Shown piece by piece: positions 25,080-34,095 of a DNA stretch of 64,000 nt. Below the pieces are notes generated by a model. The model had not been told where the DNA came from, made no database searches, and saw only the letters and a program-made list of their open reading frames with translations. Made by a program: the position numbers and the translations under genes. Position 1 is the stretch's first letter. Every line of letters starts with the position of its first letter. This DNA comes from JALYXV01 sp963733505 (GTDB lineage Bacteria; Actinomycetota; Acidimicrobiia; Acidimicrobiales; Palsa-688), in NCBI GenBank assembly GCA_963733505.1, contig CAVTDW010000005.1, positions 372,001-436,000 of the forward strand. Direction: 5' to 3'.

Positions 25080-27329
25080 CCCGACCCGCCCCCGCCGCGG
25101 GGACCCGAAGCGCGATGGCCGCGACGTCGTCGTCGAGGCGTCCGCCACTGTGGCGCAGGACCGTTGCCCCGAGTGTCGTCACGATCTCACGGGCTGAGTG
25201 GTGGGAATCGGCGAGGACGCGCCGTATTCCCTTGGTGTCGAAGAAGGTCCCGTTGCAACGGCTCTCGACCACACCATCGGTGAACAGCAAGATGGCGTCA
25301 CCGGGTTCCAGGACAATCTGCCGGTAGGCAACCTCTATTTCGTCGAGTTGGCCCAGCAACGAACCGCCCAGTGTGATGGTGGTTATCGATCCGTCGGCTC
25401 GCCGTCGAATCGGGTAGGGGTGGCCTCCGCTGACCAGTTCCAACGTCACGCGGTCGGCCAACGTGAGGATGCCCAGAATTGCCGTGCAGAACCGTTCGCT
25501 GTGCTCGGCCGCGATATGGGACACCAGCGCATGGTTGAGTGATTCGATTACCGAGGCCGGGAGGCTGTCTTGCATGGTCAGCGCCCGCAGCGTGTAGCGC
25601 ACCAGCGCTGTCAGGGCGGCCGCTTCGGGGCCCGTCCCCGTGGCGTCACCGATGGCGATCGCCCACTTGTTCTCTTCAATCTGCCAGCTGTCGTAGAAGT
25701 CCCCTCCGACTTCCATCTCGTCACCGAAAGGGTGGTACAACGCCGCCAGTTCGACGCCGGGGATGGCCGGGAGACTCGGCGGCAGCAGGCTGCGCTGGAG
25801 CCGGCGGCTGACGCTCACGCGAGCCTGTTGCAACTGGGTGCGCTCCAGGGCCTGCGCGGTCTGGGCGGCGAGTGCCAGCACGAAGCGCCGCTCCTCCTCG
25901 TCGAACAGCCGCGCCTCGGTGAAGCTAAAGCGCAGTGCGCCCAGACGGCGATCCTGCACGACGAGGGGAACGGCACACATCGACACCGTCGTTGCCTCGA
26001 GGCCGACCAGTTCGGGGAATCGGTCGTCACGCTCCTGGCGCGATTCGATCCACACCGCTGGCCGGTGCGCAGGGCGACGGCGGCGGGGAGCTCGGCGTTG
26101 GGTGATTCGCTGCGCAACCGGGAAACCACCCGCTCGTCGTAACCCACCGTCGCCGGGACCGAAAGCTTGTCAGCGGTCGTGGCCAGGATCATCCCGCTTC
26201 CCGACGCCCCAAGCGCTTCTCGGCCCTCGTTGATGACGGCGTGGGCGACCGCCTCGGGCGACGACGCGCCCGCCAGTGCGCCCGCCACCCGATAGAGGCG
26301 CGCCGTGCGTTCCAATGCCCAGTGGGCTTCGGCCACGTGGTCGAATTCCTTGAGTAAGCGCTGTTCGAATGGCTGCGGTTGCCGGGGACCTTTCCCTTCC
26401 CCGGCGCGCCGGAGCTGGGCGACCAGTTCTTCGATGTACCAGCGGCGAAAGATACGGTGCTGGGGCGGGGTCTCCAGGGTGAGAAAGCGCATTGCCCGGC
26501 AGTAACCGTCCACCTCGTCCAGCGCGTTTAGGTAGTCGATCGCGGCGTCGGCCGCGTCGAGGGGAAGGTCGAGTTGGAGGCGGGTGTGTGAGGAGTTGCG
26601 CTGGAGGGCGGCCAAGGCCTGATACTTGATCGACAACCGGGCCTCGGCAAAGCGACCGACGACGGTCTCGATCAGATGGGCCAGATGCGGTGGGATCTCG
26701 GGGGTCAACCCCGAGCTTGCCCCAACCCTCGCCAAGGCAAACTCCCGTACCAGGTTGTCGACATGCGATTTGGCAGCTAGGAGAAGACCTGTCGGGACGT
26801 CGCCCAGTTCGACGTGATGCCTGATCGCGCGGGGGCCGGTGCCGCCATCGTCATCCCATCGAGCCAGCAATTCGGCTTCGCTCAGTCCCGTTGCTCGGCT
26901 CGCTCCGGTGAGCTCGACCCACACGACTTTGCCCGCGTCGTCGGGAGCCACACCCCATCGCGCCGCCAGGCTCGATATCAGTCGCAGTCCCCGGCCCGTC
27001 ATGGCCTGTTCCGACGCCCAACCCAATACCGGCGGGATGCGGCTGGCGTCGCGGACCTCGATCCGGAGGCCATCGGGGATACGGGTCACGGTGAGGCCAC
27101 GGCAGCCGCGGCCATGCAGGACGGCATTGGTGACCAGTTCACTCACGACGAGCGCCGCGTCGTACGCCAGCTCCTCGATGCCGAGCTCGCGGGCCCGACG
27201 GGTTACCAGGGCGCGCGCCGCTGCGAGGTCGTCGATTGTTCGGGCTGCGAGGTCGTTCGATGCCGTATCGCGACGGTCGGATTCCTGGGACGCTGTCAGC
27301 GCGGTCCTCCTCGGCCCTCGGAGGACCAC
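25039..27329 (-). CDS. RsbU-like PP2C phosphatase with HATPase and GAF domains (apparent frameshift)
   Basis: A GTG at 27329, with GGGAAGAG upstream, opens an anti-sigma-type HATPase domain (AALVVSELVTNAVLHGRG N-box, AMTGRGLRLISSLAARWG G-box). A helical linker and a GAF domain follow (VAHAVINEGREALGASGSGM). Near 26060 the frame shifts by one base: LRTGQ must continue as AVWIESRQERDD, restored by one extra G in CAGCGG. The rest is the SpoIIE/PP2C phosphatase (LPPSLPAIPGVELAALYHPF, VGGDFYDSW, AIAIGDATGTGPEAA, ILLFTDGVVES). It would dephosphorylate STAS anti-anti-sigma factors. The last codons run into the antisense of tRNA-Val; the tail GAEGLEPPTSAL is tRNA-derived. Confidence 0.85.
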
Positions 27330-27399
27330 CTCGACTCTTCCCTAGATCGGGGGTGTATGAATCCTCGCACGCAAAAGTTCGCTCGCGAAGAGGTGACGT

Positions 27400-28866
27400 G
27401 TGATGAGATTTCGGCTCTCGTTGGTGTGGTGCACCGTCCTCGGCGCGGTGCTGATTGGTGTTCCGGCATGTAGCACAGGTGGGCGGGCCGCGACCTCGAC
27501 ATCGCGGCCGGTCTCGGGATCGTCGACCACCTCGGTACTGCCCGGCCGAACCGCGGCGGACTGGCCCACCTACATGGGCGACGCCGCCCGTACCGGCATC
27601 GGTCCGGCCAGCCCGGCGGCGTCGACGCTGCGCCGAACGTGGACCGTCGCAGTCGAAGGCGACGTATACGGCCAGCCGCTCGTCGCGGGCTCGAATGTCA
27701 TTGCTGCGACCGAGCAGAACAACGTGTATGCCCTCGACGCGGCGACGGGCGCCGTGCGATGGCGGGCCCATCTCGGCGCGCCGGTGCCCCTTTCCCAGCT
27801 CCAATGCGGCAACATCGATCCCAACGGGATTACCTCCACCCCGGTCGTCGACACGGCGTCGGGGATGATCTACGCGGTGGCCATGCTGGCGGGGCCGCCC
27901 CGCCACGAGCTGTTCGCCCTGCGCCTCGGCGACGGCAGCGTCGTCTGGCACCGGGCCGTCGATATCGCAGGCGCCGATCCCATCCATCATCAGCAGCGCG
28001 GCGCCCTCAACCTGGCGGCCGGGCACATCTACTTCACGTACGGCGGGTTCGAGGGCGACTGTGATCCGTATCACGGCCGGGTGGTCGCCGCTCCCACCGA
28101 CGGCACCGGTCCCCTCGAGACCTGGCAGGTGCCCTCGGAGGCCGAGGGGGCGATCTGGGCCCCTCCGGGACCGGTGATCTCGTCGAGCGGCGACGTCTGG
28201 GTGTCGACCGGGAACACGGCCAATGGACCGGCGGGTACTGGCGATGCCGGGCCGTATGACGGGGCCAACTCGGTGATGCGGCTGGACGCCGCCTTGTCGG
28301 GCGCCGCTGACCAATGGGCCCCGAGGAATTGGGCCAACTTGAACCGCCGGGATATCGACCTGGCGTCGATGGCCCCGGCCTTGCTCCCTGGGGGTCTGGT
28401 GTTCGCCGCCGGCAAGGAGGGGACCGGCTACTTGTTGCGAGCCGATCACCTGGGCGGCATCGGAGGTGAGGTGTTCAGCAAGACGGTCTGCCCGGGCGGC
28501 GGTCCCGAGGGTGGGGCGTTCGGCGGTGCGGTCGTGGCCGGCACGACGCTGTTCGTGCCATGCCGCGACGGTGTGACCGCGGTGCGAGTGGATGCCGCCA
28601 AGGCGTCATTTTCGGTGGCCTGGCAGGTCGCCAAGCAGGCCAACACCCCGCTGCTGGCCTACGGGTGGGTGTGGACGGTGGTGGCGGACACGTTGGGGTT
28701 GCACGCCGCGTGGAGCGGGAGCCTGGTGGGTCTGGACCCGGCGACGGGCGCGGAGAAGGCCCGGGTGAAGCTGGGCGACATTCCCCATTTCCCGTCCATT
28801 GGCACCGCCGGAGGAAGCCTGTACGTCGGTGGCCTTGGCAGCGTCTATGCCCTGTCGGTCACCTAG
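27400..28866 (+). CDS. PQQ-like beta-propeller lipoprotein
   Basis: A 488-residue exported protein. The lipoprotein signal is FRLSLVWCTVLGAVLIGV, then PACS. Repeated propeller blades follow, such as NNVYALDAATGAVRWRAHLG, PHHELFALRLGDGSVVWHR (first residues approximate) and GSLVGLDPATGAEKARVKLG. It may be an alcohol-dehydrogenase-like or BamB-like outer-surface protein; PQQ binding is not certain. GTG 27400 and ATG 27403 are both near GAAGAGG. The 3' end carries a 12-bp tandem duplication that includes the stop codon. Confidence 0.8.
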   Translation: MMRFRLSLVWCTVLGAVLIGVPACSTGGRAATSTSRPVSGSSTTSVLPGRTAADWPTYMGDAARTGIGPASPAASTLRRTWTVAVEGDVYGQPLVAGSNVIAATEQNNVYALDAATGAVRWRAHLGAPVPLSQLQCGNIDPNGITSTPVVDTASGMIYAVAMLAGPPRHELFALRLGDGSVVWHRAVDIAGADPIHHQQRGALNLAAGHIYFTYGGFEGDCDPYHGRVVAAPTDGTGPLETWQVPSEAEGAIWAPPGPVISSSGDVWVSTGNTANGPAGTGDAGPYDGANSVMRLDAALSGAADQWAPRNWANLNRRDIDLASMAPALLPGGLVFAAGKEGTGYLLRADHLGGIGGEVFSKTVCPGGGPEGGAFGGAVVAGTTLFVPCRDGVTAVRVDAAKASFSVAWQVAKQANTPLLAYGWVWTVVADTLGLHAAWSGSLVGLDPATGAEKARVKLGDIPHFPSIGTAGGSLYVGGLGSVYALSVT

Positions 28867-28874
28867 TCGGTCAC

Positions 28875-29628
28875 CTAGTCGGCCGCCTCGTTGCGGCGCG
28901 GTTCGAGCGGCTCGGACTGTGGCCGGCCGATCCTGACGGCCACGCCCGGCGAGAAATGAGCGAGCGGTGTCCCGGTGGGTGCCGGAAGCCCGGCCGCGGT
29001 CACGAGTTCGTCGTGGAGGTCGACGACTCGCGCTCGCTGCAGGGGCCACGCGGGGTGGGCGGCAAGGGCGAAACGGGACCGCGTTCGGGCCACGCTGAAC
29101 AGGGCCCAGCGGGCGGTGAGGAAATGTTCCAGGGCGCTCAGTTCCTCGGGCCGATAGGGCGCCCCGATCTCGACCGCGGCCTGGCTCGCCGTCCCGGCCG
29201 GGCCCGGCCAGCGGCGCCGGCAGTGGTAGCGAATGATCGGGCCTTCCCGCTGCACACTCATGGCGGCCCAGAAGTAGGGGAGGCGGTAGGTGGAGCGGGC
29301 CACGACCACCGCGCCCGAGGCGGGACGCGTCGAGGGAGAAGAACCAGATGCCCGAGCGGCCTGAGTCGTCAGTGACATAGGTCCTGACGTTGGTCTCGCA
29401 GAAGCGGGACACCCACGGGATGGGCTTGACCCGGGGTAGGCCGACCTCCATGAGGAACGGCACCAAACCGACCCAGGCCGCGCCGTCGCGCACTTCGACC
29501 TGGAGGCCGGGCGGGAGCAAGCGCTGCACCGCATCGGGCGGGAAGCGCCAATGCACGAAGGTGAGGTCGTTCCAGTGCTGGATCATCATCGGGTTGGCGA
29601 CGCGGTAGGGGCATGCGGCGGCGGTCAC
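28875..29628 (-). CDS. DUF2071 family protein (apparent frameshift)
   Basis: From the GTG at 29628 the N-terminal half reads PMMIQHWNDLTFVHWRFPPD and LQVEVRDGAAWVGLVPFLME, then ETNVRTYV and GIWFFSLDASR, all typical of DUF2071 (acetoacetate-decarboxylase-like fold). One base too many near 29322 shifts the frame; the C-terminal half continues as VARSTYRLPYFWAAMSVQRE with FALAAHPAWPLQRARVVDL. With the shift removed the protein is about 250 residues, normal for the family. The function is unknown. It lies two bases after the metallopeptidase gene. Confidence 0.78.
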
Positions 29629-29630
29629 GG

Positions 29631-29996
29631 CTAGCCCCAGCCCAGTTCGTGCAGCCGGGCATCGGAGATGCCGAAGTGGTGGGCCACCTCGTGGATGACC
29701 GTGCGCTTGACCATCGACACCAAAGCCTCGGCGTTCGGTGAGCGCTCGCAGATCGGTCCTCGGAAGATGAAGATGCGATCGGGCATGGCGCCGGCGTAGT
29801 TGAGGGGCGTTCGACTGGTGAGGGCGACGCCCTGGTACAAGCCCAGCAGGGTGCCGTTGACCCCCTCCAGCTGCTCCTCGCTCGGCCAGTCCTCGACCAT
29901 GACGACGACGTTGTCCATGAGGCGGCCGAGGTGGTGGGGGAGGCCGTCGAGGGCGTCGGCCACCAGTTCTTCGAACTCCTTGCGACTGGCCTCCAT
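29631..29996 (-). CDS. Minimal zincin metallopeptidase family protein
   Basis: A 121-residue protein of the small MPN-like/zincin family common in Actinobacteria. It starts SRKEFEELVADALDGLPHHL, contains DRIFIFRGPICERS, and ends with the zinc motif TVIHEVAHHFGISDARLHEL (HExxH plus a downstream acidic ligand). Proteolytic activity is inferred from the motif only. The ATG at 29996 is followed by a good family match to the last residue. Confidence 0.85.
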   Translation of the reverse strand: MEASRKEFEELVADALDGLPHHLGRLMDNVVVMVEDWPSEEQLEGVNGTLLGLYQGVALTSRTPLNYAGAMPDRIFIFRGPICERSPNAEALVSMVKRTVIHEVAHHFGISDARLHELGWG

Positions 29997-30016
29997 CGAT
30001 TGATCCTCTCACGCCC

Positions 30017-30053
30017 TTGATTTAGAGAATAAAACAAGGTATTACTTGTGTAA
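30017..30053 (+). promoter_or_regulatory. Sigma-70-like promoter with overlapping palindrome
   Basis: TTGATT (30017-30022), a 17-base spacer and TATTAC (30040-30045) form a convincing promoter in an unusually A+T-rich patch. An inverted repeat TTAC-TTGT-GTAA (30042-30053) overlaps the -10 box and start site, as would a repressor operator. It drives the SDR gene, whose GGAGGAGG lies at 30063-30070. Confidence 0.6.
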
Positions 30054-30075
30054 CGGTTCGTAGGAGGAGGTTCCC

Positions 30076-30792
30076 ATGAAGGTCGCCCTGATCACTGGAG
30101 CATCACGAGGCCTCGGCTTGGCCTTGGCCCAGAGTTTGGCCGAGCGGCGGTGGCAACTCGTCATCGACGGCCGCGATGGACAAGCCCTTGAGGCCGCGGC
30201 GCAGCACCTGTCGCGCCACACCGTGGTCCGCGCCATCGCGGGCGACGTGGCGGACGAGCAGCATCGCCGGGCCCTCATGGACGCCGTGGCCGAGTTGGGC
30301 CGTCTCGACCTGCTGGTCAACAACGCCAGTGCGCTCGGGCCGAGCCCGCAGCCCGAGCTGGCGGACTACCCGATAGACGTCCTGCGTCAGGTATTCGACA
30401 CCAACACCGTCGCACCGCTGGCTCTGATCCAGTTGGCGTTGCCGGTCCTGCGAGACAGTGGAGGTCGGGTGGTCAACCTCACTTCCGACGCCGGCGTCGA
30501 GGCGTATCCGGGTTGGGGAGGGTACGGCTCCTCCAAGGCGGCACTCGAGCAGATCACGCGGGTCCTGATCGAGGAGTGGCCGGCGCTGCGGATCTATCTG
30601 GCCGACCCAGGCGACCTTCGGACCCAGATGCATCAGGAGGCTTTTCCCGGCGAGGACATCTCTGATCGGCCGCTTCCGGAGGTCGCGGTGCCGGGGTTGC
30701 TGGCGCTGGCGCACGACGACCTGCCGAGCGGGCGCTACCGGCTCCAGGAGTTCGACCGGTGGCCAGAGCGCATCACCGATGCGGTGGCGTGA
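30076..30792 (+). CDS. Short-chain dehydrogenase/reductase
   Basis: A 238-residue SDR. The cofactor motif is TGASRGLG, NNAS replaces NNAG, the catalytic Ser is in VVNLTSDAG, and YGSSK supplies Tyr and Lys. The substrate is unknown. A very strong ribosome-binding site lies five bases ahead of the ATG, with a good promoter and palindrome upstream. The queA-like gene follows within about 55 bases on the same strand. Confidence 0.88.
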   Translation: MKVALITGASRGLGLALAQSLAERRWQLVIDGRDGQALEAAAQHLSRHTVVRAIAGDVADEQHRRALMDAVAELGRLDLLVNNASALGPSPQPELADYPIDVLRQVFDTNTVAPLALIQLALPVLRDSGGRVVNLTSDAGVEAYPGWGGYGSSKAALEQITRVLIEEWPALRIYLADPGDLRTQMHQEAFPGEDISDRPLPEVAVPGLLALAHDDLPSGRYRLQEFDRWPERITDAVA

Positions 30793-30846
30793 TGTCGAGC
30801 GTCGACACCCGTGCCGAGAAGGCGCCGCGCCGCGAGACGGCGCCGC

Positions 30847-31920
30847 GTGGACGCGATTGCGCCTCGCGGTCCGATTGCGACGGTCCCGACGGGACTGGCG
30901 TTCCAACTGCCCGCGGGACTCGAAGCGTCGAAGCCTCCCGAGGCGAGGGGATTGGCCCGGGACCAGGTGCGCCTGCTCGTCGGGTGGCGCACTCGCCCCG
31001 ACCTGGCGCACACCATCTTTCGCCACCTCCCCGACTACCTCGAACCAGGCGATCTGCTCGTCGTCAACAACTCCGCCACCCTGCCAGCGGCCCTCGACGC
31101 CTGGACCTCCGACGGGTCACCGCTGGAACTGCATCTGTCCACCCGGCTGGAGTCCGACCTGTGGATCGTCGAGCCTCGGGAACCGGCGAAACCCGCCAGC
31201 CGGCCCTACCCGAGCGCCACGCAAGGCATGGCAATCCGGCTCCCGGGCGGGGGTCGGGCGGAACTGCTCGCGCCCTACGGCACACCCGGGCGGCTGTGGG
31301 TCGCGGCCCTCATCGTTCGAGGTCCGGTCGACGAATGGGTGGTGCGTCATGGGCGCCCGATCCGTTACCACTATGTGCCGTCCGACTGGCCGCTCGACTA
31401 CTACCAAACGGTCTTCGCCCAAGAGCGGGGCAGCGCCGAGATGCCCAGCGCCGCCCGACCCTTTAGTGCCGAGTTGGTCACCGACCTCGTGCGTCGAGGC
31501 GTCGTCATCGCACCGGTGACGCTGCATTGCGGCGTGTCGTCGCTCGAGGACCACGAGGCCCCGGCGGCGGAGCGATTCGGTGTCCCGGCGGCCACGGCCG
31601 ACCTGGTGAACCTCACTCGGCGGCGGGGCAACAAGGTCATCGCGGTGGGCACGACCGTCGTGCGAGCGCTCGAGACTGCGGCCGGTGGCGACGGTGAGGT
31701 GCACGCCGCAAGCGGCTGGACGGATTTGGTGATCACCGCCGAACGCGGGGTGCGTGTCGTCGACGGGATGATCACCGGGTGGCACGAACCGGCGGCCAGC
31801 CATTTGGCGATGCTGGAAGCGGTGGCGGGTATCGATCTGCTCACCCGCTCGTACCGCGCCGCCCTGGCGTCGGGCTACCTCTGGCACGAGTTCGGCGACA
31901 GCCACCTGATACTCCCGTAG
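30847..31920 (+). CDS. queA: QueA-like S-adenosylmethionine:tRNA ribosyltransferase-isomerase
   Basis: About 357 residues. Family hallmarks include DLLVVNNSATLPAALDAW, IRYHYVPSDWPLDYYQTVFA, VTLHCGVSSLEDHE (the usual GLGTF-type motif is modified), NKVIAVGTTVVRALETAAG and ITGWHEPAASHLAMLEAV. QueA transfers the ribosyl part of SAM to preQ1 in tRNA to make epoxyqueuosine. Several core motifs differ from classical QueA, as in an actinobacterial subfamily. The GTG at 30847 is chosen because the preceding in-frame stretch is only Arg-rich; a GTG at 30811 is an alternative. Confidence 0.8.
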   Translation: MDAIAPRGPIATVPTGLAFQLPAGLEASKPPEARGLARDQVRLLVGWRTRPDLAHTIFRHLPDYLEPGDLLVVNNSATLPAALDAWTSDGSPLELHLSTRLESDLWIVEPREPAKPASRPYPSATQGMAIRLPGGGRAELLAPYGTPGRLWVAALIVRGPVDEWVVRHGRPIRYHYVPSDWPLDYYQTVFAQERGSAEMPSAARPFSAELVTDLVRRGVVIAPVTLHCGVSSLEDHEAPAAERFGVPAATADLVNLTRRRGNKVIAVGTTVVRALETAAGGDGEVHAASGWTDLVITAERGVRVVDGMITGWHEPAASHLAMLEAVAGIDLLTRSYRAALASGYLWHEFGDSHLILP

Positions 31921-31973
31921 ACCCCCGACGCGGCCGGAACGCGCCCGGCGGCCGTACCGTAAAGTGCTGCCCG

Positions 31974-33935
31974 ATGGGGGCACCAGAGACCAACCTCGAG
32001 CGGGAAGTGAAGCTGGACGCGGGGCTGCGATTCGAGCTCCCGGAACTGAATGGGCTCGTGGCGGGCGTCGTGGCGACCCGGTTGCCCAATGCCAAGCTCC
32101 AGGCGATCTACGTGGACACCGAAGATCTGCGGCTGATGCGCTGGGGCGTGACGTTGCGCCATCGGCGCGACACCGTCGGTGGTACCGGGGCCGAGTCCGG
32201 CTGGACGTTGAAACTGCCCGTGGAGGCCGATGGCGTGGCGTTGGTGCGCACCGAGCTGTCGTGGCCGGGAACGTTCGGCCCTGTGCCCTCGGAGGTCGCC
32301 AGCCTGGTCCGAGCCCAGGCCCGGACGGCCCGACTCGTGCCGGTCGCGAAACTGCTCACCGAACGCCATCGGGTCGAACTTCGAGACGGCGACGGCCGCA
32401 AGCTGGGCGAGGTCGACGACGACGTGGTTTCGGTCATGGACGGCCGCCGGTTGGCGGCCCGGTTCCGCCAGGTCGAGCTCGAAGTCACCGATGCCGCCCC
32501 GCCGGAGTTGCTCGACGAGGTCCTGCAGGCGCTGACCGTCGCAGGGGCCGTTCCCGGCGACGATCGGCCCAAGGTGGTCCGAGCAATAGGTCCCCGGGCG
32601 TCGCTCGGTCCCGACGTCGTGGTCCCGGCCCTCGACAGCGAGTCAACCGTCGCCACCGTCGTGAGCGCCGCCATCGCGTCGGGCGTGACGCGGATCATCC
32701 GCCACGACCCTGGCGTCCGCCTCGGCGACGACCCAGAACACGTGCATCAAGCTCGGGTCGGCACCCGGCGGCTGCGCAGCGACCTCCGGACGTTCTGGCG
32801 GCTGCTTGATCCCGACTGGGCCGGACCGGTACGAACCGAGCTCGGATGGCTGGCGGCCATCCTGGGCGGGGTTCGCGACGCCGATGTGCTGACGGGCCGC
32901 CTCAGAGGCCAGATCAGGTCTCTCGGCGGAGACGACGCCAAGGCCGCGGCGGCGCTGCTGCGGCGCTTGGCGATAGAACGCGAGGAGGCCCGGGTCTGCC
33001 TGCTCGAGGCCCTCGACAGTGACCGGTACCTGGCACTGCTGGAAAACCTCGCCGTTGCCGCCGCCCACCCGCCGTTGGCACGAAACGGATCCGAAGCCGG
33101 CGCCCCGTTGGGTCCTCCCGACGACGACCCGTCCCAAGGAGGAGAGCCCGGTCTCGCAGCCCGGCCCACAGTCACAGGCGCAGCCTCAGCACCGGCCGCA
33201 GTCCCAGCCGCAGCCGCAGCCGTTGGAGCGGCGGCGGCTCGAGCCGTAGCGGCGGCCGCCGCTCGAGCGGCCGCGGGAGCCGTTGCCAGCTCCGCTGGTC
33301 CTCCTCGGGCGGGGTCCAACGGTCGAGCCTCTGAGGCGTCCGCGCCTCGGTACACCGGCGCCGCACCCGCTTCTCGTCCGCTGGTACTGCCCGCGATCAG
33401 TGCCGCCAGCCCCACCGTCGCGTTCGTGCCTGGCGCTGACCGCCGCGGCGCCGACCGCCAAGTCGTCGCGCCGCGGTCAGACCAAGTCGGCGGTCGAGAC
33501 GACGATGGAGACTTGGCCAACCAGCGGGCCGCCGATGTGCTCCCCGCGCTCGTCCGCCGGCCGTGGAAACATCTCCAGCAGGCGGTCGACCAGCTCGGTG
33601 AAGACCCCCCCGACGAGGCCTTGCACGAAGTTCGGATCCGGGCCAAGCGGATGCGATATGCCGCCGAGGCGGTCGCCGGAGTGATCGGCAAACCGGCTCG
33701 TCAACTGGCGATCGCGGTGGCTGGCGTCCAGAGCGTCCTCGGGGACATGCAAGATGCCGTCGTCGCCGAGACGTGGCTGCGTCGCCAGGCCAGCACCGGT
33801 CCCGCCAGCCGGGCGCTGGTGGCGGGCGAGCTCGTCACACTGGAGCGCCAGAAGCAGGCCGCATGCCGCAAGGACTGGGTCCGACCGTGGAAGGCGGCGT
33901 CGAAGAAGTCGCTGCGCAAATGGCTGAAGCGCTGA
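31974..33935 (+). CDS. CYTH and CHAD domain protein with Ala-rich insertion
   Basis: A 653-residue protein. The N-terminal CYTH/triphosphate tunnel domain starts with the family motif EREVKLD (ExExK) and contains LRHRRDTVGG and GWTLKLP. The CHAD helical domain begins around 240 (HVHQARVGTRRLRSDLRTFW, GVRDADVL) and ends with LHEVRIRAKRMRYAAEAV and LGDMQDAVVAETWL. Between its halves (about residues 370-545) lies a disordered insertion very rich in alanine. CYTH cleaves triphosphates and CHAD binds polyphosphate, so the adjacent Ppx gene fits a polyphosphate module. Confidence 0.87.
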   Translation: MGAPETNLEREVKLDAGLRFELPELNGLVAGVVATRLPNAKLQAIYVDTEDLRLMRWGVTLRHRRDTVGGTGAESGWTLKLPVEADGVALVRTELSWPGTFGPVPSEVASLVRAQARTARLVPVAKLLTERHRVELRDGDGRKLGEVDDDVVSVMDGRRLAARFRQVELEVTDAAPPELLDEVLQALTVAGAVPGDDRPKVVRAIGPRASLGPDVVVPALDSESTVATVVSAAIASGVTRIIRHDPGVRLGDDPEHVHQARVGTRRLRSDLRTFWRLLDPDWAGPVRTELGWLAAILGGVRDADVLTGRLRGQIRSLGGDDAKAAAALLRRLAIEREEARVCLLEALDSDRYLALLENLAVAAAHPPLARNGSEAGAPLGPPDDDPSQGGEPGLAARPTVTGAASAPAAVPAAAAAVGAAAARAVAAAAARAAAGAVASSAGPPRAGSNGRASEASAPRYTGAAPASRPLVLPAISAASPTVAFVPGADRRGADRQVVAPRSDQVGGRDDDGDLANQRAADVLPALVRRPWKHLQQAVDQLGEDPPDEALHEVRIRAKRMRYAAEAVAGVIGKPARQLAIAVAGVQSVLGDMQDAVVAETWLRRQASTGPASRALVAGELVTLERQKQAACRKDWVRPWKAASKKSLRKWLKR

Positions 33936-34095
33936 CCTGACCAGGTTTCTGCCGTCCGGCTGGTCCCGGCGGAGCCGTCATCGCACGACATGCATCCTGG
34001 CGGTCATGTTCTGCTACGAAGCCCGATCTGGCGACACCAGAAGGTCGTGCCCGGTGGCCTGAGCCCTGAGTCGCCATGTTCTACAGTCGCCAGTC

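Noticed and set aside
28606..30012. Long minus-strand open frame through the DUF2071 and metallopeptidase genes
   Set aside because: Only the part from 29320 to 29628 is real protein (the DUF2071 N-terminus). The rest is Arg/Pro/Gly-rich shadow coding antisense or out of frame to better genes.
33172..33461. Alternative frames with Gln/Pro or Leu/Arg repeats in the CHAD insert
   Set aside because: They are shadows of the Ala-rich insert; only the Ala-rich frame is continuous with both CHAD halves.
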